64,000 bases of DNA from Clostridiales bacterium PH28_bin88 (lineage in GTDB: Bacteria; Bacillota; PH28-bin88). Position 1 is the stretch's first letter. Every line of letters starts with the position of its first letter. A model generated the notes under the pieces. It worked only from the letters and a program-made list of their open reading frames with translations. It was not told the origin of the DNA and ran no database searches. Position numbers and translations under genes: made by a program. Below are positions 41,577 through 50,576 of this stretch, one piece after another. The DNA is taken from contig LAKY01000032.1 of assembly GCA_000987045.1 (NCBI GenBank), forward strand, positions 57,109 through 121,108, read 5' to 3'.

Positions 41577-42592
41577 TCCAGCGGTAGGTTCGGGACCGCG
41601 TTCAGATCTAGGGAGGCGTATTCACCCTTCAGGTACTTGAAATACCCGGCACAGGCGATCATGGCGGCGTTGTCGGTACACAGGATTGGTGAGGGATAAC
41701 CTACCGCAAGCCCCTCCTGCCCCGCCCTGGCTGTGAGCAGCCTGCGCAGGGAGTTGTTGGCTGCCACCCCTCCCGCCAGGATAATACGGGGAGCATTTAC
41801 CTGCCGGGCGGCCCGGACTGTCTTCTCCACCAGCACCTCTACTACCGCCTGCTGGAAACCGGCCGCCACGTCGGCAAGGTTCAATTCCTCTCCCGCCTGG
41901 CACGCCCGGTTCAGGAGGTTTAATACCGCCGATTTAAGGCCGCTAAAACTAAAGTCCAGGCTGTCCTCTTCCAGCCATGCCCGTGGAAAATCGATTGCAA
42001 GGGGATTGCCCTCCAGGGCGAGTTTTTCCACCGCGGGACCCCCGGGGTAGCCCAGGCCCATGGCGCGAGCCACCTTGTCAAAGGCCTCGCCGGCGGCGTC
42101 GTCCCGGGTGCGCCCCATCACCCGCATCTCCCCATGCCCGGCCATGTACAAGATGCTGGTATGTCCCCCCGACACCACCAGGCATACCAGCGGTGGAGTA
42201 AGCCCGGGGTCTTCCAGAAAATTGGCGTAGATGTGCCCAACCAGGTGGTGCACTCCCAGCAGGGGCACCCGCAGGGCATAGGCCATCGCCTTGGCGGCAG
42301 ACACCCCTACCAGGAGCGCTCCTACCAGGCCGGGACCATAAGTAACCGCGATGGCATCCAGGTCACCAAAGGTAACCCCCGCTGCATCCATAGCCCGTTG
42401 GATTACCACGGTGATATTTTCCAGGTGTTTGCGGGAAGCGATCTCCGGTACCACCCCCCCAAACTTCTGGTGGGTAGGTACCTGGGAAGAAATAATATTG
42501 GATTTTACCCGGTACCCGTCCGCCACCACCGCGGCGGAGGTCTCGTCACAACTGGTCTCAAGGGCTAAAATAGTACACTTCAATGCTGGCAC
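41567..42592 (-). CDS. tsaD: tRNA threonylcarbamoyladenosine transferase subunit TsaD
   Basis: Transfers the threonylcarbamoyl group to A37 of ANN-decoding tRNAs, with TsaB and TsaE. The 341-residue ASKHA-fold protein begins [16 protein letters not shown]; the metal histidines are in [15 protein letters not shown] (His-x3-His), and [51 protein letters not shown] and [14 protein letters not shown] are all present. The partner genes tsaE-tsaB-rimI lie 6 kb away on the same strand, separated by the potassium-transport block. GTG start. Confidence 0.97.
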   Translation of the reverse strand: MPALKCTILALETSCDETSAAVVADGYRVKSNIISSQVPTHQKFGGVVPEIASRKHLENITVVIQRAMDAAGVTFGDLDAIAVTYGPGLVGALLVGVSAAKAMAYALRVPLLGVHHLVGHIYANFLEDPGLTPPLVCLVVSGGHTSILYMAGHGEMRVMGRTRDDAAGEAFDKVARAMGLGYPGGPAVEKLALEGNPLAIDFPRAWLEEDSLDFSFSGLKSAVLNLLNRACQAGEELNLADVAAGFQQAVVEVLVEKTVRAARQVNAPRIILAGGVAANNSLRRLLTARAGQEGLAVGYPSPILCTDNAAMIACAGYFKYLKGEYASLDLNAVPNLPLEVL

Positions 42593-42649
42593 CTGTATTC
42601 ACCTCGCCCATATTATAACACAACAATGGTGAAAAACACTCCAGGACTC

Positions 42650-42910
42650 GCGGGCTGTAACCCCCGTGAAGCCCCGGACCAATCTTCTATCGAATGCGCT
42701 AATTCCATCGTTGATGTCAGCGCGTTAGCGGCGTGCTGGTTTGTCTAAGGGAACTGAAGCTAGCGTGAAACAGGCTTGTTGCGCCTGTGCCCGGATTACG
42801 CGGTAAGCCTGTACGCCTGCAGGGGAGGAGTAGAGTCCAAATTCAAGAATAAACGCGGATTTACTTTCTCCTCTGCTGAGGGTACAATTGCCCATATAAC
42901 ATGAAACTTA
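42650..42910 (+). other. Unassigned long leader in front of the c-di-AMP riboswitch
   Basis: GC-rich, non-coding, with several short palindromic stretches (ACAGGCTTGTTGCGCCTGT near 42769; GAGGAG near 42823 and CTCCTC near 42869). It may belong to the riboswitch transcript or be a separate RNA; I do not recognise it. Confidence 0.35.
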
Positions 42911-43030
42911 ACAGGCGCTGAATTCCTGTTTGGAAGCGGGGGACCCACTTTTTTGGGGGTGAGTCTTACCGGGATGGTAAGTAGGGCCACTCTTTCGGCC
43001 CGAATCCGTCAGCTAACCTCGTAAGCGTGG
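42911..43030 (+). promoter_or_regulatory. c-di-AMP riboswitch (ydaO-yuaA type)
   Basis: Conserved blocks are in order: GCGCTGAATTCCTGT, GGGGGACCCAC, GGGGTGAGTCTTACC, TAGGGCCACTCTTTCGGCCC, GAATCCGTCAGCTAACCTCG and TAAGCGT. In this class ligand binding causes termination, lowering potassium uptake when c-di-AMP is high. It precedes the ktrB-ktrA genes, the usual place. Confidence 0.9.
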
Positions 43031-43042
43031 AAGGAGCGGCGA

Positions 43043-43075
43043 GTATACACCTCCAGTTGCGGTGTATGCTTATTT
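43043..43075 (+). terminator. Expression-platform terminator of the c-di-AMP riboswitch
   Basis: GTATACACC (43043-43051) pairs with GGTGTATGC (43061-43069), then TTATTT. It lies between the aptamer and the first transporter gene. Confidence 0.7.
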
Positions 43076-43127
43076 AAATTCGCCAGTTCCAGGCGCGCTA
43101 TCGCCTGGTGTTTTCTTTTTGTGGGAG

Positions 43128-44465
43128 GTGTTTCCCTTAATTACCAATAGACTTAGTCCGCCGCAGGTGCTGGTGACGGGTTTCGCCCTTACCATTCTCC
43201 TAGGCGCCTTTTTACTTTCCCTGCCGACCGCCACCGTTGACGGCCGGGGGCTACCCGTCATCGACGCCCTTTTTACCGCTACTTCGGCGGTGTGTGTAAC
43301 CGGGTTGGTGGTAGTAGACACCGGCACAACCTTTACCACCTTTGGCCAGGTAGTGATCCTCCTGTTAATCAAGGTTGGCGGCTTGGGTTTCATGACCTTC
43401 GGCACCCTTTTCGCGGTGCTGGCGGGCAGGCGGATCTACTTTCGCGAGAGGCTGATCCTCCAGGAGGCGTTAAACCAGAACTCGGTGGAAGGCATTATCC
43501 GCATGGTACGTTACATCGCCATGGCCACCTTCCTTGTGGAAGGATTGGGGGCGGTGCTGCTGGCCGCCCGCCTGTCCGGAGAAATGGGCTGGAGCAGGGG
43601 CTTCTATATGGGTGTTTTTCACGCCGTATCCGCCTTTAACAACGCCGGATTTGACCTGATGGGCAATTTCACTAGCCTGACGGCCTATACCTCGGACTAT
43701 TTCGTCTCCCTGGTGGTGGCATCGTTGTTTATCCTGGGTGGCCTGGGATTCGCCGTGTCCCTGGATCTGGTGCAGCACCGGCGGTTTTCCGCCCTGTCGC
43801 TGCACAGCAAGGTGGTTCTGACCACCACTGCTGGGCTCCTCGTGGCAGGCGTGTTGCTGGTGTACAGCCTGGAATACGGGAACCCCCAGACCCTGGGGTC
43901 CTTAAACGGCGGCACTAAGTGGCTCGCTTCCTTTTTCCAATCGGCTACCGCGCGTACCGCCGGATTTAATACCATCGATATAGCGAGCTTGAGGGTACCC
44001 ACCCTGTTCATCATCATACTGCTGATGTTCATCGGGGCTTCCCCGGGTTCCACCGGGGGGGGGATCAAGACCACCACCTTCGCCGCCATTGTGCTGATGG
44101 TACGGTGTATTGTCATGGGCGAGGAAAACATTAACGCCTTCCAGCGGCGGGTAGCCGGACAACTGGTGCGAAAGGCCATGACCATCTTCTTTATTTCATT
44201 AACGGTCGTAATCGTCTCGACGCTGGCCCTCACCATCACGGAGGGAACTCCCTTGCTGCCCAGCCTCTTCGAGGCCACCTCGGCCTTCGGCACAGTGGGG
44301 TTATCCATGGGGCTCACCGGCCAGCTAACCCTGGCGGGTAAGATTGTGGTCATTATAACAATGTTTACCGGGCGCCTGGGGCCGCTCACCCTGGCCCTGG
44401 CCCTGGGCAATAATCACCGGAAGACCAACATCAAGTTTCCTGAAGATAAGATCAGTGTTGGATAG
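43128..44465 (+). CDS. ktrB: KtrB/TrkH-family potassium channel subunit
   Basis: The membrane pore for K+ uptake, about 445 residues, with four M1-P-M2 repeats. Filter glycines are seen in TSAVCVTGLVVVDTGT, AFNNAGFDLMGNF, ATARTAGFNTIDI and ATSAFGTVGLSMGLT. The frame is open from 43062, but that codon is inside the terminator stem, so translation must start later; GTG 43128 (within GGGAGGTG) or a rare ATT at 43140 behind that site are the options, so the N terminus is uncertain. It is followed at 12 bases by its RCK subunit gene and preceded by the c-di-AMP riboswitch. Confidence 0.93.
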   Translation: MFPLITNRLSPPQVLVTGFALTILLGAFLLSLPTATVDGRGLPVIDALFTATSAVCVTGLVVVDTGTTFTTFGQVVILLLIKVGGLGFMTFGTLFAVLAGRRIYFRERLILQEALNQNSVEGIIRMVRYIAMATFLVEGLGAVLLAARLSGEMGWSRGFYMGVFHAVSAFNNAGFDLMGNFTSLTAYTSDYFVSLVVASLFILGGLGFAVSLDLVQHRRFSALSLHSKVVLTTTAGLLVAGVLLVYSLEYGNPQTLGSLNGGTKWLASFFQSATARTAGFNTIDIASLRVPTLFIIILLMFIGASPGSTGGGIKTTTFAAIVLMVRCIVMGEENINAFQRRVAGQLVRKAMTIFFISLTVVIVSTLALTITEGTPLLPSLFEATSAFGTVGLSMGLTGQLTLAGKIVVIITMFTGRLGPLTLALALGNNHRKTNIKFPEDKISVG

Positions 44466-44477
44466 GAGTGACCATCC

Positions 44478-45134
44478 TTGAAAAAACAGTTCGCGGTGAT
44501 CGGGCTGGGAAGGTTCGGGGCAAGCGTGGCCAAAACCCTTTACCAGATGGGCCATGACGTACTGGCGGTTGATAATTGTGAGGCCAAGGTGCAGGAGTTA
44601 ACCGGTCGCGTCACCCAGGCTATCCAGGCTGACGCCCATAACGAGGAGGTCCTTAAGTCCCTTGGCATCCGGAACTTCGATACCGTGGTGGTAGCCATCG
44701 GTACGGACATCCAAGCCAATATCCTGGTCACCGTCATGTTGAAGGAACAGGGGGTCAGGTGCATTGTCGCCAAGGCCCAGAACGAACTCCACGGGAAGGT
44801 GCTGGCCAAGGTAGGAGCGGACAAGGTGGTCTACCCCGAAAGGGATATGGGGGTGCGCCTGGCTCATAACCTGGTGTCCACCAACCTCTTGGACCAGATT
44901 CAGCTTTCCCCGGAGTACAGCATTCTAGAGGTGGTGGCCACCCCCCGCATCGGCAACCAGACCCTGGGAAAACTCAACCTGCGGGCCAAGTACGGCATCA
45001 ATGTACTGGCCCTGAAAAATGGGGACCAGGTGACGGTTTCCCCGGGCGCGGACGCTGCCATCCACCCCGACGATATAATGGTCGTGCTGGGGACGAAGAA
45101 GGGCATTGAAAATCTAATGAAGGTTATCCAATAA
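44478..45134 (+). CDS. ktrA: KtrA-type RCK regulatory subunit
   Basis: The cytosolic gating ring of the potassium channel, 218 residues. The N-terminal RCK_N nucleotide fold FAVIGLGRFGASVAKTLYQM and VLAVDNCEAKVQEL binds ATP/ADP or NAD(H). RCK_C follows (TLGKLNLRAKYGINVLALKN, DIMVVLGTKKGIENLMKV). KtrA RCK_C can itself bind c-di-AMP. Together with ktrB and the riboswitch it gives two levels of control by that messenger. Confidence 0.95.
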   Translation: MKKQFAVIGLGRFGASVAKTLYQMGHDVLAVDNCEAKVQELTGRVTQAIQADAHNEEVLKSLGIRNFDTVVVAIGTDIQANILVTVMLKEQGVRCIVAKAQNELHGKVLAKVGADKVVYPERDMGVRLAHNLVSTNLLDQIQLSPEYSILEVVATPRIGNQTLGKLNLRAKYGINVLALKNGDQVTVSPGADAAIHPDDIMVVLGTKKGIENLMKVIQ

Positions 45135-45154
45135 ATAGCTTTGAGGTGAAAAGC

Positions 45155-45763
45155 ATGCACCCGCGGTTGGCCAAATACCTGTTATTGCAAAAAATGAAGT
45201 CCACGGATGCCCTGAGGGATCTTTCCCGCCATAGCTTCCTGTTTGTGGATTGGCACCTGGAAACTCAAAAGTGTCTTGAAAAGATTTTCGGGGAGGGCTC
45301 TGCCGAGGCGGCGGAATTCAAAAAGATCCGTTTCCAGCCCAGGCCTAACCCGGAAAACTCCTACTGCTGCGACAAGAAGGAAGTGGTGCGGGCCTTTCAG
45401 GAGGGGCTGGCAGCGGCCAAGGCAACCCTTGAGTCCGCCGCCGGAAGGGTTGAGCGCTGCCATTCCCCAGGGACGGCCGTTACGAAATACAAGGCCCCGG
45501 GGAAAGAAAACTTTGTGGCCCTGGCCAACTACCCTGATGAAGCAGTGTTACTGGAAATGCTCCTTTGCCGGGCCGACATCGCCAAAGAAACAGGCCAACT
45601 GCCTGAAGAAGAGCGGGAAAGGCTAAATCGCCTGGTCGCCGAAGTATACGACCAGTTGATTTCCGACCGCCCAAACACGACGAGACTGCGAAACTTATCC
45701 CAACAACTCTCGGATTTGCTGGTCAGGCTGCCGGCCGTGATCTCTTCGGTAACAGGTCTTTAA
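45155..45763 (+). CDS. Protein of unknown function, third gene of the ktr unit
   Basis: About 202 residues, no family recognised. It begins HPRLAKYLLLQKMKSTDALR, has SYCCDKKEVVRAFQEGLAAA in the middle, is rich in charged helix-forming residues and has no membrane span or signal peptide. The ATG at 45155 follows TGAGGTG and is preferred over the GTG at 45146. It begins 20 bases after ktrA and ends convergently against trkH, so it probably shares the riboswitch-controlled transcript. Confidence 0.65.
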   Translation: MHPRLAKYLLLQKMKSTDALRDLSRHSFLFVDWHLETQKCLEKIFGEGSAEAAEFKKIRFQPRPNPENSYCCDKKEVVRAFQEGLAAAKATLESAAGRVERCHSPGTAVTKYKAPGKENFVALANYPDEAVLLEMLLCRADIAKETGQLPEEERERLNRLVAEVYDQLISDRPNTTRLRNLSQQLSDLLVRLPAVISSVTGL

Positions 45764-45764
45764 A

Positions 45765-47210
45765 TTATTTACGCCACGTTTGTGGTGCGAGCAACACCAA
45801 AACCGTGTACACTTCCAACCTCCCCACCAGCATCAGCACACTGAGGATCACCTTTGCCCCTGCGGGGAGATGGGCAAAGTTGGCCGCGGGTCCTACTGTC
45901 CCCAAGCCCGGCCCTACATTACCCAGAGTTGCCGCCACCGCGGTAAAACCGCTCACCAGGTCCATCCCATACGCCGACATGGCAAGCCATCCTAAAGAGG
46001 AAATACCTGTATAGAGGAAAAAAAACTGGAGGATGCTGATAACTACGTCACTAGGCATTGGTTTCTGGTTGATCAACAGCGGTAATATGGCCCTGGGGTG
46101 GACCATCCGTTTCAACTCCACCACCGACTGCTTTAACAGCACCAGCACCCGCCCAACCTTGATGGCGCCTCCGGTGGACCCGGCACACCCGCCGACAAAC
46201 ATCAGGATAACCAGCAGGGTTTTTACCAGTAGGGGCCACTTGTCGAAATCCGCAGTGGCATACCCGGTAGTAGTTATCATAGAAACTACCTGAAAGGCGG
46301 AAGCCCGCAAGGCAGCTTCAAACCCGCCGGCTACTTGACCGTAAACATAAAAAAGGGTCAATGCCGTCGCACCCAGCACAAGGAAAAGATAGAGCCGGAA
46401 CTCTTCATTTCGCCAAAAACAGGCAAGATTTTTCCCTCTCAGGCACTGGTAATAAAGGGCGAAATTGGCGCCGGCCAGAAACATAAAGACAATAATGATC
46501 CACTGGATCCATGGGCTGGTATAAAAGCCGACGCTGGCATTCCTGGTGGAGTAGCCGCCGGTCGCCATGGTGGTGAAGGTGTGATTCATGGCATCGAATA
46601 GCGACATGCCCGCCACCCACAAGAGCAGCATCTCTGCCAGGCTGATTAGCAGGTATGTGAGCCACAGGATTTTAGCCGTTTCCCGGATACGGGGCTTAAT
46701 CTTTTCCGGTACCGGGCCGGGCGACTCCGCCTTAAACATCTGTACCGCGCCGGCGCCCATTTGAGAAAGGATCGCCACAAACAATACCACGATTCCCATT
46801 CCGCCGAGCCACTGGGTTAGACTGCGCCAAACCAGGGTTGAGCGTGAGACCACTTCGATGTCGGTCAGTACAGTGGACCCGGTGGTGGTGAATCCGGAAA
46901 CGGTTTCAAAAAACGCGTCTATGAAACTATCGAAGGTACCCGTCAAAAGGTAAGGCACCGAGCCAAACAGAGAAGCAACCAACCACCCCAGAGCAACAAT
47001 CGCAAAGCCTTCTCGCGGTCGAACCTCGTCACTACCCGGGACAATGCGAAAGAGGATTATCCCGGACCCCACTGTAGCAAAGGCGGAAAACAGGTACACC
47101 CACAGATCTTGTTCTTTGAAGTAAACAGCCCAGATCGCCGGGAGCAGCATGGAAACACCTACAATCATCAACAACCGGGCGAGTGCTTTGCAAATAGTGT
47201 CGATGCGCAT
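45765..47210 (-). CDS. trkH: TrkH-family potassium uptake membrane protein
   Basis: A 481-residue pore subunit, second potassium system in the block. Four filter loops are visible: [60 protein letters not shown] and [20 protein letters not shown]. The length and GGY/GYAT loops fit the TrkH branch, not KtrB. It lies 9 bases after its TrkA partner gene on the minus strand and converges with the unknown gene at 45155. Confidence 0.95.
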   Translation of the reverse strand: MRIDTICKALARLLMIVGVSMLLPAIWAVYFKEQDLWVYLFSAFATVGSGIILFRIVPGSDEVRPREGFAIVALGWLVASLFGSVPYLLTGTFDSFIDAFFETVSGFTTTGSTVLTDIEVVSRSTLVWRSLTQWLGGMGIVVLFVAILSQMGAGAVQMFKAESPGPVPEKIKPRIRETAKILWLTYLLISLAEMLLLWVAGMSLFDAMNHTFTTMATGGYSTRNASVGFYTSPWIQWIIIVFMFLAGANFALYYQCLRGKNLACFWRNEEFRLYLFLVLGATALTLFYVYGQVAGGFEAALRASAFQVVSMITTTGYATADFDKWPLLVKTLLVILMFVGGCAGSTGGAIKVGRVLVLLKQSVVELKRMVHPRAILPLLINQKPMPSDVVISILQFFFLYTGISSLGWLAMSAYGMDLVSGFTAVAATLGNVGPGLGTVGPAANFAHLPAGAKVILSVLMLVGRLEVYTVLVLLAPQTWRK

Positions 47211-47219
47211 GGCTACCCC

Positions 47220-48566
47220 CTACATTGCCGCGAAGAACCGCTCTACTTTAGAAACCGCCTCAGGCAGCGCAAACACAATCACGTGGTCGCCGGGCAGCAA
47301 TATATCTGAACCGGAAGGAATGATCACCTTGCCCTCCCTGACCACCGCCCCAATAAGGGCGTTCCCGGGAAATTTGAGGCTGGTAAGAGTTCGATTGATT
47401 ATGTCGGCGCGTTGTGGGACAATAATCTCCATGGTCTCTGCCTTGGCCCCGTCGAGGAGACTCACCGACACTATGTCTCCGCGCCGGATATACTTGAGAA
47501 TTGCTCCCGCGGTAAGGGTCCGCGGGCTGATGGCCACATCTATCCCGATCTTTTCCACCAGGGGAACATAATCCGAGCGCTGGATCTGGGCAATCGTTTT
47601 CTTGGCGCCCAGTTCTTTGGCCAGCAGGGAAACCAACAGGTTTACCTTGTCGTCACCGGTCACCGCCACAAACAAGTCAACTTTTCCCGCATCTTCTTGC
47701 TCTAACAGTTGGATATCCGTCCCGTCACCATGAAGAACCATGGTCCTGGAGAGTTGTTCGGAAATACCCCGGCACTTTTGCAGGTTTTTTTCCAACATTT
47801 TTACTTTAACACCTTTTTTCTCCAGCAGTGTGGCCAGGTAAAAGCCCAGGCGCCCGCCCCCGAGAATAAACACTGATTGAATTCTCCTTCTTTCGCGTCC
47901 CAGCAGCCTTTCCACTGTTTTCATTACCCGGGTTTCCGCCACCACAAATACTTGATCCCCGGAAAGCAACCTGTCATCTCCCCGGGGTACAATCATGTTC
48001 CCGTTCCTGATTATGGCCGCGATTAGATAGGGGTTGGAAAACTTCAACTCCTTCAGTTTCTTGTTCACTACCGGAGCGTCAGCGGTGATAGGAAGCTCCA
48101 CCAGCATGACCTTGCCTTCAGCGTAGTACTCCACGTTAAGGGCTTCAGGCACGTCCACTAATTCCGCGATATGCTTTGCCGCCACTCTTTCCGGGTTGAT
48201 AATCAGGTCAATTCCCAATGAATTGGTACAAGCCAGCGCCCCCGTATCCACGTATTCCGGGTTGCGAACCCGGGCGACAGTACGGGGTACCCCCAACGAC
48301 TTGGCCAAAAGGCATGCAACCATGTTCAACTCGTCCAGTTCGGTGACGGCAATTAAAAGTTCTGCTTCCCGGATCTTTGCTTCTTCTAACACGCTCAGGC
48401 TGGCCCCGTTACCCCGGATGGTCTGAACGTCCAGGTTATCCTCCACTACCTGGCACCGCTCAGGATCGTTCTCCACTACAACCACGTCATGATTTTCCCG
48501 GGAAAGAATTTGCGCGATGTTAAAGCCGACTTTCCCTGCTCCCATAATGATTACGTGCACCCACAC
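47220..48566 (-). CDS. trkA: TrkA, potassium uptake regulatory protein with two RCK domains
   Basis: A 448-residue peripheral membrane protein that gates TrkH in response to NAD(H)/ATP. Two RCK repeats are in tandem: VIIMGAGKVGFNIAQILSRE (residues 5-24) with AVTELDELNMVACLLAKSLG, and VFILGGGRLGFYLATLLEKK (about 232) with AVTGDDKVNLLVSLLAKELG. Each is followed by an RCK_C domain (EGKVMLVELPITADAPVVNK; LLDGAKAETMEIIVPQRADI). Normal length for the double type. A clear promoter lies upstream. Confidence 0.95.
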   Translation of the reverse strand: MWVHVIIMGAGKVGFNIAQILSRENHDVVVVENDPERCQVVEDNLDVQTIRGNGASLSVLEEAKIREAELLIAVTELDELNMVACLLAKSLGVPRTVARVRNPEYVDTGALACTNSLGIDLIINPERVAAKHIAELVDVPEALNVEYYAEGKVMLVELPITADAPVVNKKLKELKFSNPYLIAAIIRNGNMIVPRGDDRLLSGDQVFVVAETRVMKTVERLLGRERRRIQSVFILGGGRLGFYLATLLEKKGVKVKMLEKNLQKCRGISEQLSRTMVLHGDGTDIQLLEQEDAGKVDLFVAVTGDDKVNLLVSLLAKELGAKKTIAQIQRSDYVPLVEKIGIDVAISPRTLTAGAILKYIRRGDIVSVSLLDGAKAETMEIIVPQRADIINRTLTSLKFPGNALIGAVVREGKVIIPSGSDILLPGDHVIVFALPEAVSKVERFFAAM

Positions 48567-48644
48567 TCACTCCCCAAAAATACAGACTACTGCTCCGGCT
48601 GAGGCCCCAAACCTGTTGCTTTAAATATGACACCTATATGCAGC

Positions 48645-48673
48645 ATTATAATAAAGATAACGCTTGGCAACAA
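48645..48673 (-). promoter_or_regulatory. Promoter of the trkA-trkH operon
   Basis: -35 TTGTTG (48668-48673), 17-base spacer, perfect -10 TATAAT (48645-48650) on the minus strand. Confidence 0.7.
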
Positions 48674-48704
48674 CATATTACCACACCTGTAATGTGAAAA
48701 AACT

Positions 48705-49157
48705 CTAAAGGATTTTCCACATGATAATGGCGTCCTCGCCGGTATCGGTATAGTAGCCCTTGCGGACACCGGTGGCACGAAAGCCCATGTGCTCGTACAC
48801 CCGCTGGGCAGCCTGGTTGGACTTACGCACCTCCAAGGTGATGCGGTCCGACCCCCGCAGCAGGGATTGGCGCATGAGTTCCGCCAAAAGCAGGTGGCCA
48901 AAACCCTTGCCCCGGTACTGGGGATGTACCGCCACGTTGGTGATGTGGGCTTCGTCCAGGATGATCCACATCCCCGCATACCCCATTACCCGGCCGTCGA
49001 CCCGGCAGACGAAGTAGTGGGCAAACTCGTTTTCCCGTAATTCGCTCAAAAAGGAGTTTCGGGACCACGGGGTGGGGAAAGACAATTTTTCTATTTCCAG
49101 CACCTGCTCCAGGTCTTTTTCCTGCATGCGGTCTATCGTATAGTCCAACAACTTCAC
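48705..49157 (-). CDS. rimI: Ribosomal protein bS18 N-alanine acetyltransferase
   Basis: A 150-residue GNAT enzyme: YTIDRMQEKDLEQVLEIEKL at the start, FPTPWSRNSFLSEL, the acetyl-CoA loop VHPQYRGKGFGHLLLAELMR (about 78-97) and LEVRKSNQAAQRVYEHMGF. RimI genes often sit beside tsaB/tsaE/tsaD in Firmicutes, as here with tsaB. Assignment as RimI rests on this context and length. Confidence 0.92.
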   Translation of the reverse strand: MKLLDYTIDRMQEKDLEQVLEIEKLSFPTPWSRNSFLSELRENEFAHYFVCRVDGRVMGYAGMWIILDEAHITNVAVHPQYRGKGFGHLLLAELMRQSLLRGSDRITLEVRKSNQAAQRVYEHMGFRATGVRKGYYTDTGEDAIIMWKIL

Positions 49158-49218
49158 CTTCAGAAAGCGCTTTATACTTTATAGTAAATCGAGATAGAAG
49201 TAATTTTTCATGGCGATT

Positions 49219-49360
49219 AAGCGCTGTGATTTACCAGAAGCAGGGAACAGGAGGCCGGAGGCAAGATTGCTTGTCGGAATTGGCTTCGCAATTCCTTCCC
49301 CTTTTCCTGCTTCTTGCTTCCTGCCTCTTGCCTCCTGCCTCTTGCCTCCTGTTAAGTTCC
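49219..49360. repeat. Dispersed repeat family 3, copy 2, with short tandem repeats
   Basis: Begins with AAGCGCTGTGAT (end of repeat family 2), then GAGGCAAGATTGCTTGTC, GGAATTGGCTTCGCAATTCC (a hairpin) and TCCTGCTTCTTGCTTC as at 41034. It ends in two tandem copies of CCTCTTGCCTCCTG. The right end runs into the tsaB stop. Confidence 0.7.
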
Positions 49361-50068
49361 TCCCGACTCTCGTTGCCGCTGGGCCCACCTGGCTTCCGCT
49401 TCAGAAGGGCGGATGTAGATTGGTTTCAAGGCATGCAGGTCGTCGGCGTGTCCCTTGCCCAGCAGCCTGAGGCCCAGTTCCGCCACCTGCGCCGCCCGTG
49501 GCAGAACATGGGTCTTGGGAGCGTACCTTACCCTTTCCCCCAGATGCCTTGTAAAAGTGTCGCCGTAGACCGGAACACCGTCGCCCAAAAGGGTAACCGG
49601 CCCCTCCTGCTGCGCCAGCATGCCGGTTAGCTGCTCCGGGCTGATGGCAAGGTAGCCGGTGAGACGATTTAACTCTTCATCCTTCCATTGATAGAGGGCG
49701 GTATAAACCTCCTGTTTACGGGCGTTCAGCACCGGGCAGATGATTCCCCGCACACCGGCGGCATTCCAAGCCAGCCCGTCCAGCGTGGGAACCCCCACCA
49801 GGGGCAGCCCGGTGACCTGAGCCAGGCCTTTGACGGTAGCCAGGCCAATCCGTAATCCCGTGAAGGATCCCGGCCCGATAGCTACAGCCAGACCGTCCAG
49901 GTCTGCCAGGGTCAGGTCCGCTTCCGCCAAAAGGCGGGCTAGCATGGGCATCAGCCGCTGGGAGTGGGTTTTTCCGGTGTTGAGAAAAAACTCCGCCACC
50001 AGGCGCTCTTGATCCACGATGGCGATCCCCGCCACATTGGTGGCACTGTCCAGACCTAGTACTCGCAT
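49352..50068 (-). CDS. tsaB: TsaB, threonylcarbamoyladenosine synthesis scaffold subunit
   Basis: Pairs with TsaD in the t6A complex. The 238-residue ASKHA-fold protein has VLGLDSATNVAGIAIVDQER (residues 3-22), GKTHSQRLMPMLARLLAEAD, LAVAIGPGSFTGLRIGLATV and GIICPVLNARKQEVYTALYQ. It lacks the metal-binding histidines of TsaD, as expected. It overlaps tsaE by 13 bases. Confidence 0.96.
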   Translation of the reverse strand: MRVLGLDSATNVAGIAIVDQERLVAEFFLNTGKTHSQRLMPMLARLLAEADLTLADLDGLAVAIGPGSFTGLRIGLATVKGLAQVTGLPLVGVPTLDGLAWNAAGVRGIICPVLNARKQEVYTALYQWKDEELNRLTGYLAISPEQLTGMLAQQEGPVTLLGDGVPVYGDTFTRHLGERVRYAPKTHVLPRAAQVAELGLRLLGKGHADDLHALKPIYIRPSEAEARWAQRQRESGGT

Positions 50069-50532
50069 TCCTTTTCCAGCTCCTCGACCAACTTTTCCGG
50101 ACCCGTGCCCACCGCCTTAACGGTTACCAACCGGCCTTCTCCTTGCAGGGGTTGGATGCTAACCTCCAGGTAATTGTCCGGTAATAGGGAAGTGACCCTA
50201 TCTGCCCACTCGATGACCGTAACCCCGTCTCCGAAGATGTATTCCTCTAACCCCAGGTCCTCTAACTCTTCAGGTCTTTCCAACCGGTAGGCATCCACGT
50301 GGTAAAAAGGTATCCGGCCCCTGTATTCGTGGATAATGGTAAATGTCGGGCTGGTTACCGGTCCCTCCACTCCCAGCCCCACGGCGATGCCCTGGGCCAG
50401 GGTGGTCTTCCCGGCTCCCAGGTCCCCGGCCAGGCAAACCACGTCTCCCGGGAGCAGTAAGCCACCCACGCGGGCGCCCAGGTGGCGCATCGACTCCGGG
50501 GTGGGGATTTGGATCACATACACCGGCTTCAC
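50056..50532 (-). CDS. tsaE: TsaE, ATPase of threonylcarbamoyladenosine synthesis
   Basis: A 158-residue P-loop ATPase that recharges the TsaB-TsaD complex. VCLAGDLGAGKTTLAQGIAV holds Walker A (about 31-50); PVTSPTFTIIHEYRGRIPFY and HVDAYRLERPEELEDLGLEEYIF (given by its ends) and VTVIEWADR follow. The start is GTG at 50532; GAGGTG upstream overlaps it loosely, so the first residues are less certain. Confidence 0.95.
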   Translation of the reverse strand: MKPVYVIQIPTPESMRHLGARVGGLLLPGDVVCLAGDLGAGKTTLAQGIAVGLGVEGPVTSPTFTIIHEYRGRIPFYHVDAYRLERPEELEDLGLEEYIFGDGVTVIEWADRVTSLLPDNYLEVSIQPLQGEGRLVTVKAVGTGPEKLVEELEKECEY

Positions 50533-50576
50533 ACCTCTAATCTATGCTGCCGCTTCCATCCAGCTTATTATTCCCG

